Shown here: piece by piece, positions 47,201 through 62,600 of the stretch
Layout: each line of letters starts with the position of its first letter
Position numbering within the stretch: the stretch's first letter is position 1
Origin: Paracentrotus lividus
Taxonomy: Eukaryota > Echinodermata > Echinoidea > Camarodonta > Echinidae
Length of the DNA stretch: 64,000 nucleotides
NCBI GenBank assembly: GCA_940671915.1
Contig: CALNVZ010003433.1
Span: 12,656,539-12,720,538, forward strand
Direction: 5' to 3'
The notes under the pieces: generated by a model
Databases searched by the model: none
The model's input: the letters and a program-made list of their open reading frames with translations, nothing else
What the model was told of the DNA's origin: nothing
Program-made: the position numbers and the translations under genes

Positions 47201-47532
47201 TTTTAAAAAGGAGATCACCTTTTCACTGTTATGAATTTTTCACTCAGTTTTCAGACAAGGCAAATGGATTCAAATGCACCAAATGATTGATGCCTGATTT
47301 GGAAAATGGTTTATTACTTAGAAAGAAGTTTATTTATGCTCTTATTCGTCCTCTCCACCTTTTTTCTTTTATATAATCAAGCTTTTAAATCGGGCCTACC
47401 TGTGAACAAAATTTGTCCCTTTCCCATCGGGTGTATTCCACTCTGTGTCATCCATGTCGCATCGGAGTAGGGACGGCTTGCTAGCGACTCGGCGACCGCT
47501 GAAGTACGCCGGGATTCCGTTTCAGCAGCCAT
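38263..47532 (-). CDS. SPMIP2: SPMIP2 (C4orf45)-like ciliary/sperm microtubule inner protein
   Basis: Five exons join in frame: 47532-47400, 45773-45550, 42464-42406, 39218-38736, 38290-38263 (all GT-AG), giving 308 residues. The N-terminal part has the family's ordered motifs as I recall them: a QILFTGPSGIRDY start, S-P-E-G-T-S with Y-I-W-R-G-A-P, W-V-G-E-I-G-W, N-Q-I-Q, then Y-T-H-R-F-Q-E-P-W and Y-P-H-P. The vertebrate SPMIP2 protein is a short sperm-flagellum microtubule inner protein of about 190 residues; the function here is inferred from that similarity. From about residue 160 the protein becomes Ser/Arg/Gly/Pro-rich low-complexity sequence not expected in the vertebrate protein. The last two introns and exons rest on splice signals: the AG|GTAATT donor at 38735 avoids an in-frame TAA and joins a short final exon. 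The family assignment is from memory and moderate. Confidence 0.65.
38736..39218 (-). CDS. SPMIP2: SPMIP2-like exon 4, low-complexity tail
   Basis: It completes the Trp codon and reads YPHPKDPNYKQNFPFTQGSK, SAWRTARQQERGGERLP, then about 110 residues of Ser/Arg/Gly/Pro/His-rich sequence (SRPGSGNGPG, SRGSQASLRSRGSSS). It is strikingly GC- and CpG-rich compared with its surroundings. No domain is visible in the tail. Confidence 0.72.
40355..42344. mobile_element. ~2-kb foldback (hairpin) element
   Basis: The left arm (40355 to about 41260) and right arm (about 41441-42344) are inverted copies of each other along about 900 bp, with few mismatches (AAACACAAAACAAAAAGAAA at one end, TTTCTTTTTGTTTTGTGTTT at the other). 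The loop is about 180 bp. It lies in the SPMIP2-like intron between exons 4 and 3, its outer end about 60 nt from exon 3. No transposase frame is visible and the target duplication is unclear. Confidence 0.9.
42406..42464 (-). CDS. SPMIP2: SPMIP2-like exon 3 (59 nt)
   Basis: TTTACAG precedes LKVFRKAQEEKYTHRFQEP and a split Trp codon, then a GTAAG donor. The T-H-R-[FY]-Q-x-P-W motif recurs in the SPMIP2 family. The exon lies only about 60 nt from the end of a 2-kb hairpin repeat in the next intron. Confidence 0.72.
43815..44805. mobile_element. ~1-kb mariner-like foldback MITE
   Basis: The ends CAGTGTGTTCCTAAAAAAAG and CTTTTTTTAGGAACACACTG (one mismatch-like length difference) are flanked by TA on both sides (43813-43814, 44806-44807). 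Arms of about 350 bp pair to roughly 44165 and 44452. CAGTGTGT-type ends with TA targets are usual for mariner elements. It lies in the SPMIP2-like intron between exons 3 and 2. Confidence 0.88.
45550..45773 (-). CDS. SPMIP2: SPMIP2-like exon 2
   Basis: CTCATCAG precedes GPSGIRDYKANVVTDDRMVG, then EGTSSTQYIWRGAPGA and SQWVGEIGWFIPPYHDYKN, ending NQIQ before GTAAGA. This is the most conserved-looking part of the protein. Phase 1 in, phase 0 out. Confidence 0.75.
47400..47532 (-). CDS. SPMIP2: SPMIP2-like exon 1
   Basis: The ATG at 47532-47530 encodes MAAETESRRTSAVAESLASR, then ATWMTQSGIHPMGKGQILFT, ending in phase 1 at a GTAGGC donor. The exon and its 5' flank are CpG-rich compared with the AT-rich surroundings, as expected near a promoter. 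Confidence 0.7.
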
Positions 47533-47900
47533 GATTCAGAATTAACTCGGATATTCCCACTTTTCTGATACCTTTAACAATATTTATCCAATTCTGTTGC
47601 AAAATTTCCGTAGATTGTCAGTACTTCCACACTTTTCTTCAATTAATATTAGCCAATTTCATGTCGGGATCCTGTACCATACGGGTCAATTGTCGGCCAA
47701 AAGTCACGCGGATTTTAAATATTGTTCAGACACGTATCTCGGGCTAAATCCATTCATCCTTTATTCATTTTGTGGAGATCGAGAAAAACTTGCTAGCGCT
47801 AGCCAAAACAACGTGTGTACGTGTGCAATGAATGGGCGGACGCTTATCGGTTGCTATGTTACGTCACGCTACACAGAGCGGAACAGGTGCGTAGTCTGTA
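47533..47900 (-). promoter_or_regulatory. Probable SPMIP2-like promoter region
   Basis: The 5' flank is CpG-richer than its surroundings, with repeated GCTAGCG words at about 47790-47800. GTTGCTATGTTACG at 47850-47863 resembles an RFX X-box (left half good, right half degenerate) and runs into TTACGTCAC, a CREB/ATF-like half-site. RFX sites are common upstream of ciliary genes. TATA box not seen; the transcription start is unknown. Confidence 0.3.
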
Positions 47901-48339
47901 AAATAGAGACCCAAATCCACAAACAACGCTTGATTTCAAACAAAATGCAGATAATATAGTAACATTTAGCTTATTTTTAAATGATTTATATATCACATAA
48001 CAAAATAAATTGGTTTATATGATTAATGCGAAAGTTTATGCGGCTCTGTCTCTTGAAATGATATAATTTTAATATGAAATTATTTGCAGGTTTTTGATAA
48101 AGAATATACCCAATACACCTGTTGCAAGCTACAGAAAGAGCATATTAATGCATAGGATGTAAATGGAAAAAGAGAGATCAAAAGCTATGGGGAGAATAGA
48201 GGAAAAGTAAGAAAGCAATGAATACATAAGGATTACTGAATTGCAATTCAGAATAGATACGTGACAGAGGGTTCATAATTTTACTCCATGATGTCTAATA
48301 CCTCAATGAAAATCATTTTGATTTCAGTGGGATATCCCG

Positions 48340-48432
48340 GGGGGGGGGGGATGGGGGGGATACATCCCCCTCCCCCCCCCCCAGAATTGAGGAGGGGGGG
48401 ATGGCCTGTACAAACATCCCCCCCCCCAGTTT
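48340..48432. repeat. Alternating G-run and C-run block
   Basis: Runs of 10-13 G and 11 C alternate with GATGG and CATCC words, giving an inverted arrangement that could fold strongly. Similar G/C-run blocks occur at 49745-49775, 49988-50000, 50266-50280 and 57958-58067. Confidence 0.7.
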
Positions 48433-48880
48433 TCGAGAAAGAAAGAAAAAAAAACACTAGATAATGGTGTTATTGGTTAAAATAGCGCTTTCAATATTAG
48501 AAAATGCCTCTTTTTTATTCCAAAAACCCAAAAATTTTCCTGATCAGTCGCTCTGCGACCTCGCACTAAGTAACAAACAGTAACCTAAGTATAAAAAGGT
48601 TGGATCCAATGCCCTCGTCTAGGGACAAACCTTAGGAAATGGTGTTGTTGACAATCAAAGACATTAATGTAGTAATTGTTTGCGGGCCAGGTTGGTGGAG
48701 GGCTTGGGACCTGCAGGACACAAGATTTTCATAACAAAGTTTGTGGATTTGTTTTTTATCGCTGTTATTTAACAACGCATATAAAATGTATTTGCTAAAT
48801 GGATAATATATTCTCGGCTCTCGCTGATACTTAATATGATCTATTCTGCTCAAAATAATATCTCCAGTTTTTAGCTTAAT

Positions 48881-49740
48881 AATTTCGGCTCGCATTACTT
48901 TTTCCATTACTAAAATGATCAGGAATCATGGCTTCCATTATATTAAGCATACATTCAAAGACAAATTTTCTTCGTACCCCCTCACTCTCCGAATACATTT
49001 CTCTTTAGTTCTATGCCTCTACTCTAAAGTGTCCCCCTTTTCAGAAAAAAGTGCCCTTTTTATATCGAGACCCCCACTTTCAAATCCATTTCGCCGCCTG
49101 TACTATATGTTTTATCGTTTTGTTTAGTTTTGTTAATTTGTTTTGTTTTGTTTTGTTTTTGTTTTTTCGCTCTCACGGATACTATACAGGACCTTTAATT
49201 TACAAACATATTCAATTTCAGCTTATGATTTTCGGCTCGCGCTTCGCGCTCGCTACAGGAAGAACTACAATGCATATAGATATCTCAAACTTTCACCTTA
49301 AGATTTTCGGCTCGCGCTTCGCGCTCGCATTACTTTTCAATTACTATAAAATAAACAGTAATAAAGGCAGCCATTGTGATTCTTTAAAACATGCGTTCAA
49401 AGACCTAATTTCTTCGTATCCCCTCGCTCCCCGAATACATTTCTCTTTAGATCTATGCCTCTGATCTAAAGTGTCCCCCTTTTCCGAAAAAGTGACCCTT
49501 TTTTATCGAGACCCCCATTTCCAAATCCGTTCCACCACCTCTTCTATATATATATTTTTTTTTAAATTTTTTTTTGCACTCGCGGATACTATATGGAACT
49601 TTTAATGCACAAACATATCAAATTTCAGCTTAAAATTTTCGGCTCGCGCTTCGCGCTTGCATTAGTTTTTAAATCACTACAATAAACAGTAATCAAGGCA
49701 GCCATAAGCTAAAAGCATACATTCAAAGAAAAAATTATAT
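48881..49740 (-). repeat. Tandem array with TTCGGCTCGCGCTTCGCGCT core
   Basis: The core is at 48884 (shortened), about 49231, 49305 and 49640. Between cores the words ATACATTTCTCTTTAG, AAGTGTCCCCCTTTT and ATCGAGACCCCCA repeat at about 440-bp spacing. It is the reverse complement of the core in the 6.1-7.6 kb array, so it is the same family in opposite orientation. Confidence 0.75.
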
Positions 49741-49811
49741 TCGCACCTCCCCCCCCCCCATCCCCCCCCCCCTCTCTCTCAAATCCGTCCCGCCGCCTCT
49801 GCAATATGGGT

Positions 49812-49908
49812 ATTAATAATAATAATAATAATAATACCGGTTTCTTATAAAGCGCTTTACCTGTTAAGACCAAAGCGCTTACAGTATATTATTACCCCGG
49901 TCACTGGA
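49812..49908 (+). repeat. (AAT)n plus AAAGCGCTT-containing repeat
   Basis: An AAT microsatellite is followed by TACCGGTTTCTTATAAAGCG and AAAGCGCTTACAGTATATTA, ending ATTACCCCGGTC. The CCGGT/ACCGG ends and doubled AGCGCTT suggest a small interspersed element. Confidence 0.5.
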
Positions 49909-50384
49909 TTTCTTTTTTTCCTTGTGTGTCACTAGTGCTTGTGTATGCCAAACAAGATTGCGACAAGTTGGCAAATTTTTTCGCTCATCCCCCCCCCCCA
50001 CTCCTCGACACGGATTTACGCCGCTGCAGGGAGGGGTTTTTTTTTTCTGCAGCACATAGGCGCTAGGCCTATCTTGGGCTTCTATTTTTAAATGGGGTCT
50101 TCAATTACAACCCAATTCTTAACCTTCCCGTGGCATAGGCTCAACAGGCACTAAAGTTTTCGAGCGGACCCAAAGAAATTGACAAGCAAAAAAAAAACTT
50201 CAGATCACAAAGAAAAAAAGTCCTTTACAAAAGAAAGGCACTTTTACATTTTTCTTGCAATCTTACGGGGGGGGGGGAGGGTACCTGCACTCTCCGCCCC
50301 TCCCCACTGGATCCGCGCCTGGCATAAAGCAGTAATTTGCAAATGAAGGTGACAGGTTTTTTTTTTTCCATTTTTTTTTCAAAG

Positions 50385-50521
50385 GATGAATTGCCTATAC
50401 ATTATTGTCAACAATTACATATTAATATGTTTATTGAAAAAGATACAAACATAAATGAAAATGTACAAAAAAGAAACACTTCCCAATCACTGGACTGTAT
50501 TGATTACATCACAAAAGTGCA
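50385..50521 (+). repeat. Segmental duplicate of 52361-52511
   Basis: Both segments carry AATTGCCTA, CATTATTGTCAA, TGTTTATTGAAAA, GATACAAACATAAATGA, then ATCACTGGACTGTA and TGATTACATCACAAAAGT in the same order at about 90% identity by eye. Neither holds a convincing reading frame. Confidence 0.75.
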
Positions 50522-50587
50522 TAAATAGCCAAAATAGATGAGCTTAGAATATAGCCCCTCTTGAAAGGGGTTACCTTCTTTTTTTTT

Positions 50588-50590
<3 letters not shown>

Positions 50591-50635
<45 letters not shown>
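50591..50635 (+). repeat. Poly(T) run
   Basis: 45 consecutive T, preceded by another nine T broken by one C. Either a retroelement tail on the - strand or slippage. Confidence 0.9.
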
Positions 50636-50636
<1 letters not shown>

Positions 50637-52118
50637 ATGCACTGTAGATAGTACACATAGACGTAGAATTTAATTCAATTACTTGTTTAGCACAGTACAA
50701 AACAGCTTTTTATCCAAGGATAAAAATATTTCATTAAGTCTAAAATTTGGGAAATTTATTGAATGCCCATAGTGGCTAGAACAAATTACAAATTTTGAAC
50801 ACAACTTAATCACTTTAGCAGTTATTAAAAACAAAAACAGACTATTATCAATTCATTTTTTTTTAATCCTTCAAAGGAACACCAAAAAAAAACCAGATAA
50901 AATTAAAAGCAATCCTTTCAACAATTGGGGCAAAATCTTCTCTCCTTTCATTGACTCCACATACATAAGCTACACTTCCTCACATTCTTTCCTTTCCACA
51001 ACCATGGAGGTAAAAGAGATGGAGAAACATCTCACTCATTCTCTTTAAAGCCACTTTGATGCCCCAGGGATAAAATATGCCAGACATGAGTTTCATTGGA
51101 ATTTTCTCAGAGATTGTAGGCAAAAGATTTCTGCCTAACTATAGACTTACTGGCCAGTTACAAAACGAAATATGCTTTTCGCTGCCCATCGCTCACTTTC
51201 ACAGGGGAAAGCAAAAATAAATGTTGCAATATTTCTTGAAATATGTCTTGAAATTACTCGACTGGCCGCTTGTGTGACACATAACATCGCAAATTAATAT
51301 ATTCAAGCAAACTAATCTTAAATTTTTGTACTGTGGAAGTTTGTGGAAATGTGTAAAATGTTGATTTAAAAATTGTCGAATTCTGAGGTATTTCATATTT
51401 TACAACTATTATCATACAATATTTCGCCCAATTTTAGGACATAATAGGGCTTTGATATATATTCCGTCATGTGTTTAATATCCATGTTCTGTGATCAAAT
51501 AAAATAGAAAATATTCTCAATTATTTATTTTCAACACAAATTACTTTTCAGTTTTCCTATGAAACTGGTGGCATCACAGGTCGCCACCAAAGGCTACAGT
51601 GCACCTGTGTATTCTTTTGTACTTCTTCAAAAATAAGCACCATGAATTAATTTGCATTTCGTTGTCACTCCATACTTTAAATCTCCTTGCCACAACAAAT
51701 GCAAAATGAAATTGACACAAGAAAGTGTGATTTGTTAAGATAATAAATCTTAAAATTTTTAATTGAGTCAACACCATTTTTTTTTTCATGAACAGTACAA
51801 ACTTTATCATCAAGGCACATAATTATGTTCAGAAGTGAGCACGTGTCAAGAATTTTAAATGTCAACAATGACATGTAAACCATGAAAATGAGAACACAAG
51901 ATGAATATGTGAAATATTTTAAATCATGATTTAACATGACTAGAGTGACTGCATCTCTGGTATGCCTCTGTAATTTCATACACTGACCTCTGTGACCTTA
52001 GAACTACATATTGTGATTAGGAGGCTGATACCTTGAACTTCACAAGTTGACCTCTGTGTCCCTTGACCTTTGACAATTGTACTCTGAAATCGAAATTTTA
52101 CAAGGCCATGCATCCAAA

Positions 52119-52390
52119 GGTGCTGTATTATAGTACCATGAATATTTATGGTTGTATTACCGGTAATGTACATCTGACCTTACCATAAATGATGAGTAAT
52201 GAATTACTTTTTTTCTATTTTTTAATTGCCTAAACATATTTTCAACATTATTGTGGTGCTGTATTATAGTACCATGAATATTTATGGTTGTATTACCGGT
52301 AATGTACATCTGACCTTACCATAAATGATGAGTAATTAATTACTTTTTTTCTATTTTTTAATTGCCTAAACATATTTTCAACATTATTGT
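52119..52390 (+). repeat. Exact or nearly exact tandem duplication, period 136 bp
   Basis: GGTGCTGTATTATAGTACCA starts both copies (52119 and 52255), each running to CAACATTATTGT. I see a single substitution (GTAATGAATT versus GTAATTAATT). The second copy runs on into the segment shared with 50385-50521. Confidence 0.9.
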
Positions 52391-55064
52391 CAAACAATTA
52401 CATACATGTTTATTGAAAAGGATACAAACATAAATGATATATCTGCTAAAAATATACAAAAAAGAACCACTTCCAAATCACTGGACTGTACTGATTACAT
52501 CACAAAAGTTGTTAAAACATTACAAAATGATTGATGAATTTGATAGATTTGTTATAATGCAAATCAAAATAAACATAAATCATACTTTTTCAGAGATACA
52601 CGTCATCACACAAACAAAAACAGGTTTTGTTATTGCATATTTCAGGAAAAGAAGGATATCGTAAAAGTAAACGCAATACTGAGTTTTCCTGAATGGAATT
52701 ACTACAACAGAATAAACATGAATCTCGTATATAATGTGATCATTTATACATCTTTGAGATGTGCTACTGTAATCAACTACAGCGAATATGATTATGAAAT
52801 GTTAACAATAGAGAATCAGAACACGAACTATAAAGTCTGATGATAGAACTATCCATTGCAGTAAATCACTGCGTTGATCAGATGCAATGGTGAGATTAAG
52901 ATAACTACTGAATCTATAAAACAAAAGCTTAACATTTATTAATCTCCTTAAATGGAATGAAAAGACAGCATTGCATAAATTATGTTAACCGTATAACAGT
53001 AGAGAAGTGAATTACTTGTATCAAATGCACATGTTAAAAACAAAATATTGCATGCATTATTCATTTTGATAAAACTTGTTGTTGACATTTTACCTACGAG
53101 TTCTATTTCAACAAAAAAAATATTCCAATTTCAAGGACGAGGTCATACCCCATACACAACCCAAATTGTCATTTAGAGCTGTTGCATTACTGAAACTCTT
53201 TGTTTCCGTTTAGGAGTGCTGCATAACTCATCCATAGTGAACCTAAGTGACTTTGAAAGCATTGCACATTGAAACAGCTGTATACCAAGTCTAATCACCA
53301 TAATATAATTGAAATTACTTTTTTCACTAAAAGTATTGCATATAATCTATGTGCAAAACTCATGTCTACCATAACAAGTGTCAAAATATCTTGAGACAAA
53401 ATATGGCTAATCTACACTAATATTGATTTCTACTTGAATTACTCGAAAATTTACATAGAACTATCTTCAATAAAATCAACATTTACAGATTGTAGACAGG
53501 TTGTATTATAATCTTTGTAAACAATCAATAACAGTTTTGTGATGATTTTACTTATCTTAGTGAACTAGTACTGGAGATTCCATTTGAACCTGAATTGTTA
53601 CCCAATGCATCCTTACAAGAAAGTTTGTTATTCCGAAGGTTCATTATTTCAAACATATTTCCTATACTGAAAGGTTCTTCAAACTAAAAATTAAAAAGAA
53701 TGTTTGCTGCAATAATCCAGAGGATCATAATTCTGAAAGTTTGTTATTCTAAAGGTTTATTTTCTGAAAATAATATAGGGTTCAGTATATAGAAGGTTTG
53801 TGAATATGTGAATGGAATGGTTAATGTTTTTTTCAATTTGGATTAGCAAATCCTACTATACTAACAATCCCAATTTTACTTTTTGGTTAATGAGCCCCAT
53901 TTAAATTTTCAGATAATAGAACCTTCACGATAATTGGAGAAATCAAACTTTCAGAATAGCGAATCTTCTGAATTAATTGAACCTGTAGAATAACAAACCT
54001 TTGGAAAAAACGAGCTGTAACAATGAGCATGAGTGAGCTGTTTACCCCTTATTTAAACATTTAAACCAACACCAAGCAGTCTCTTGTAGAAAGAGTCTAG
54101 TCTAAACGACACCAGATAACAAAGCAACTTTATTTTTAAGCAGTCAGGATTGAGTAAGTAGGACTTGCTTTTTAATAGTACAGTCTCCTCCCATTATGAC
54201 AAGGTGCTCGGTACAAAGCCAGTTAGCCATTAAAACAAAATCATATTACCCTGAACACATGTTAACAAAGGTTTGAAATTGGAACCAGGAGAATTGCCTT
54301 GTTATCAACAAAATCTTGTGGCAGCCATTGATTGTTATAATGGGAAAGAACTGTAGTTACAGTTACACTGTACTTGGGAGACACCAAATCAACGATAGAC
54401 CGACTTAAAATTAAACTGCACTAAATGGGAGAGTTATTGGATGCTTTGGAGTAGGTGTGATATTGTGAGTGAGGTATTTTTCTTGAAAGGAAACTAAAAC
54501 AATCAAGTCAAGAAGTCTTTATGTCAAAGGTACAATGGAATAAAACAGGTCAGCAAATATTTTTTAAAAGTAGGACACATAATAAGGATGTTATTGCTTC
54601 ATAAAATTTCCTATGTAATATTTTTTGACACCCCACAGCTAATGCTAACTTCACTTAACAACTCTAAACATGTTCTATACACAAATAATTACATTTTCAT
54701 TCTGCTTAAGATTTGCATGTTTTCATAAGCCAAATGCAAGACATAATGTAGGGATGATTTTATTTCCAAAATATATTTGTAATAAGGACAATGAAAACAT
54801 ACTGTGTACTTCTAGAAAATAAAGAAAACTGTGAAACTCTGTGTCAAACCAAGGAGGTTGGTCAAACCCATGTTGAGAAATATTGTGCACAAATTATGAA
54901 TAGCTATGGTAGTGTCAAAAACCGAAATTTCATAAAGAAAAAGATTTATTCTTCCATATCATTTATTAAAATTTTTGCTGATCTCTTTCATTTAGGCTAA
55001 GCTTCGATTTAAAGACTACTTGAGCTGAGGGTTTTGTTTTCAGTAAAAAAAAATATTACGAGGG
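52391..55064. other. Intergenic, AT-rich
   Basis: No gene was recognised. Words such as TTATTCTAAAGGTTTATT and TTATTCCGAAGGTTCATTATTT recur at about 53629-54005 in both orientations, a weak dispersed repeat. Confidence 0.4.
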
Positions 55065-59644
<4,580 letters not shown>

Positions 59645-62600
59645 CTGCAGTATGAAAAAACAAGAACTTGCACTCACAATACTCAAAGCAATTGGTATGT
59701 TATAGGGCACAAAAGTACTAAATAGCACATAGAAGTACGTCACCCATAATTAGACAAGCAATTATATTGTACAGCCACATAAAAAAAATAAAATAAAAGT
59801 TCATTCAAATATAATTTAATTGTTTTACTAATAGAAAATATCAATGTCATACTCAGAGAAAATTAAAGAGTTATAACAAATCACTTGAAGGCAATTCAAT
59901 AAAGTACATATGTGATACGTCTTGTCGAAATGAGAGAGAAGTCGCAGATCAAAGATCCGAGTAAATCGACAAACTAATAAAAAACTCAAAATGATTAAAC
60001 GGCCCCTTGGCTCCTTAGCGCTACAGACGAGCCTAGCTGCGTTTCTACCTGCTTCCGAACAGCAAAATACTTAATAACATTCCACGCAGGCTCATAAGAT
60101 TTGGGTCGATCGGCGCTAAAACTAAGGATTGCGCAAGCCAATGAGATGAAGGCTCTTAAATAGATCCAAGGTTTCACCTTTACATATCCTTTTCAAGAAG
60201 CAATATAACCCTCGCCTGTTAAATAGAATAAGCGTCATTTCACAAGGTAAACGCAATTCAAGAATGTGACGCGAACATTTTAACATTAACACGGAACGCT
60301 AGTCGGGGGTTCAGCGGGATGCTAAGCTGCTTCATACGCTATTCAGCTCACAGCATCTCAATTTGCAAGAACATTTGTATTTTCCAAAGATGGAGTGAAC
60401 ATATAATTCCCGGACCGTTTGAAAGTAAGATTGCTCAAGAACAATAATTCGTCGCGCCTTTTTTAATTGTATTTATTTTCTATTCGGTAAAAACATGAAC
60501 AACACATTAAACCAAATACTAATCTTACAGACATGAAATATAAAATAAAATAATGGCGGAATGCACAAACTACTTTCAGTAACCACTTCATGGTGTTAGC
60601 ATCTTTTCTTTGAACTTTAATTGGAAATCGTTTAAATACAAAGTTCATACTATATGTGCACAAGCTCAACGGAATGAACTTGCTTATCTGTTCTTCTGGC
60701 AATCATATGAATCTAAACCATAAGAAATGCAATAGTTATGTGAGAAGAAGTTACTTTGGCAAAAAACAATCTACGCCTTAAACCTGCATAAAGGCGTTTA
60801 GGAAGATACTTCAAAACTTGAAATATGAAAGAGTCTTCGGCCAAGAAGGGAAATACTGTCGACTTGTGATGAAAATGATCTAGAATACCAGACTTTTGTT
60901 CAAGGTACATACCGTCCAAAATTACTCAAAAAAATGAAATATCTCATTTATTGCCCAAAAATAATACTGAATGCATATAATGTAATAAGAACAGAAACCT
61001 ATCACTATTATTACTTGTGATTACCTAACTGTTTAATACATCTCTACAATATATTTTTGTGTAAATGTTCACACGTCAGTCCCATATTTTTTGAATGCTG
61101 TTTTGCGATGTACGTATTTTCAACTTATCCTAACACATGCCATTCGCGGAATCTGGCCGATCCTGCTGAGGATCAATATCACTTATTGCGTTTGATATGG
61201 AAAAGCAAAATAAAAACCAAATAAAAATGAATTGAAGTGAATGTGGATTCAAATATGAGAAGTAGAACATTATAAAATTTGCACAGGGGTCCTATTCGGG
61301 CGAGGCAAAAAAAAAAAAAAAAAGGCTTTTGTGCGGGATTTGGTGGGATTGTTTTTTCGCCGTACCGTTTCTGTAAATGAGATAAGTAATAATATTTCAC
61401 TATGAAATAACGGGTATCCTCGCAGGAGAGGAGAAAAAAATGGCCAAAAGAGCGCATGAACAGGCGTTTGGGAACAGGCTGCTGATTACCAAAGATCTTG
61501 TCGTAATGCTGATAAAACCAAATAACACCAAGGAAGACTTTTTCCTGGAGCCTCTAACGTGTGTATAGCACCGTTCCTCCCAGCCAGCGGTCACCCGTGA
61601 AAAACCGTGAACCTCTGTGTTCCCTTCATATTTGCTGTAACCATGGAATCCAAGGCCTGTTCCTTCCGCCCAATGCGTATAACAAGAGGAGATTTAGTGG
61701 ATAGATGCCTTTATTATTTTATATAAGTTCACCATTTATCATATCATACATATCGTCAAATTTCGAAAATATATTCGATATAGTATGTGTATATAATGCA
61801 ATCGTTTCATATATTATATTGAATTGAATTGTACAATAATTGAAAAATTGCAATATTTATTCGACATCATCTAGTATATTTAGTACATTGATATTGTTTT
61901 CAACTAATTGTTTCAACATGAATTGAAATAACCGAACTCAAACGAGTTTTAAAAGTGAGAAAAAGGCAACAATGAAGTGCATTTCCATTGCATTTACATA
62001 TTATTACAAATTAAATACTGATTAATTTTATAACGTATATAAAATTACTTGTTATATATTATTAGACACATGCTAATGGTTACCAATATACAAGCTCGTT
62101 ATGCACTTATGAATGTTGAATACACTTATGTTGCCAATATCTATGTATGAATACAATTGTAATTTCCCACTGAACACCTTTACCGATAATTCATTACTTT
62201 AAAGATAAAGGCTACAATATCCTATCTCACGTAAATTAAATCATCTTTAATATCAGTTTATTTACGTTACCACATTGTACTTACTCTCAAACCTTTCTCA
62301 AAATATAATGCCATTACTGGTTCTATCAAATTAATAATATTATGGTTTAAACTCTTCCCATTATACAAAGATTAACAATCTACAATGAAAAACGTACCCA
62401 AGCCCCGGTAGTCATGACGGAATATTACATCACTAATAATTATTTCATACCAAGAAAATTTCGGCTTGAACCCAAGAAATTATGTTCATGAATCAGATCA
62501 CAACCCTAATTAAATCTATTCCACCCAGATATGGTATTTAATAAGTCAATAAATGTCTTGTCTAGCCATCTTCGTCGGTTTCTATGATGTGTATAAGTGG

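Noticed and set aside
48340-50320. Repeated G-run and C-run blocks considered as a CRISPR-like array
   Set aside because: There is no constant repeat with variable spacers, and the organism is an animal; they are simple G/C tracts in dispersed repeats.
59995-60177. 60-codon - strand frame upstream of the erlin exons considered as an early erlin exon
   Set aside because: The peptide has a hydrophobic stretch but no SPFH or erlin anchor motif and no suitable donor in frame.
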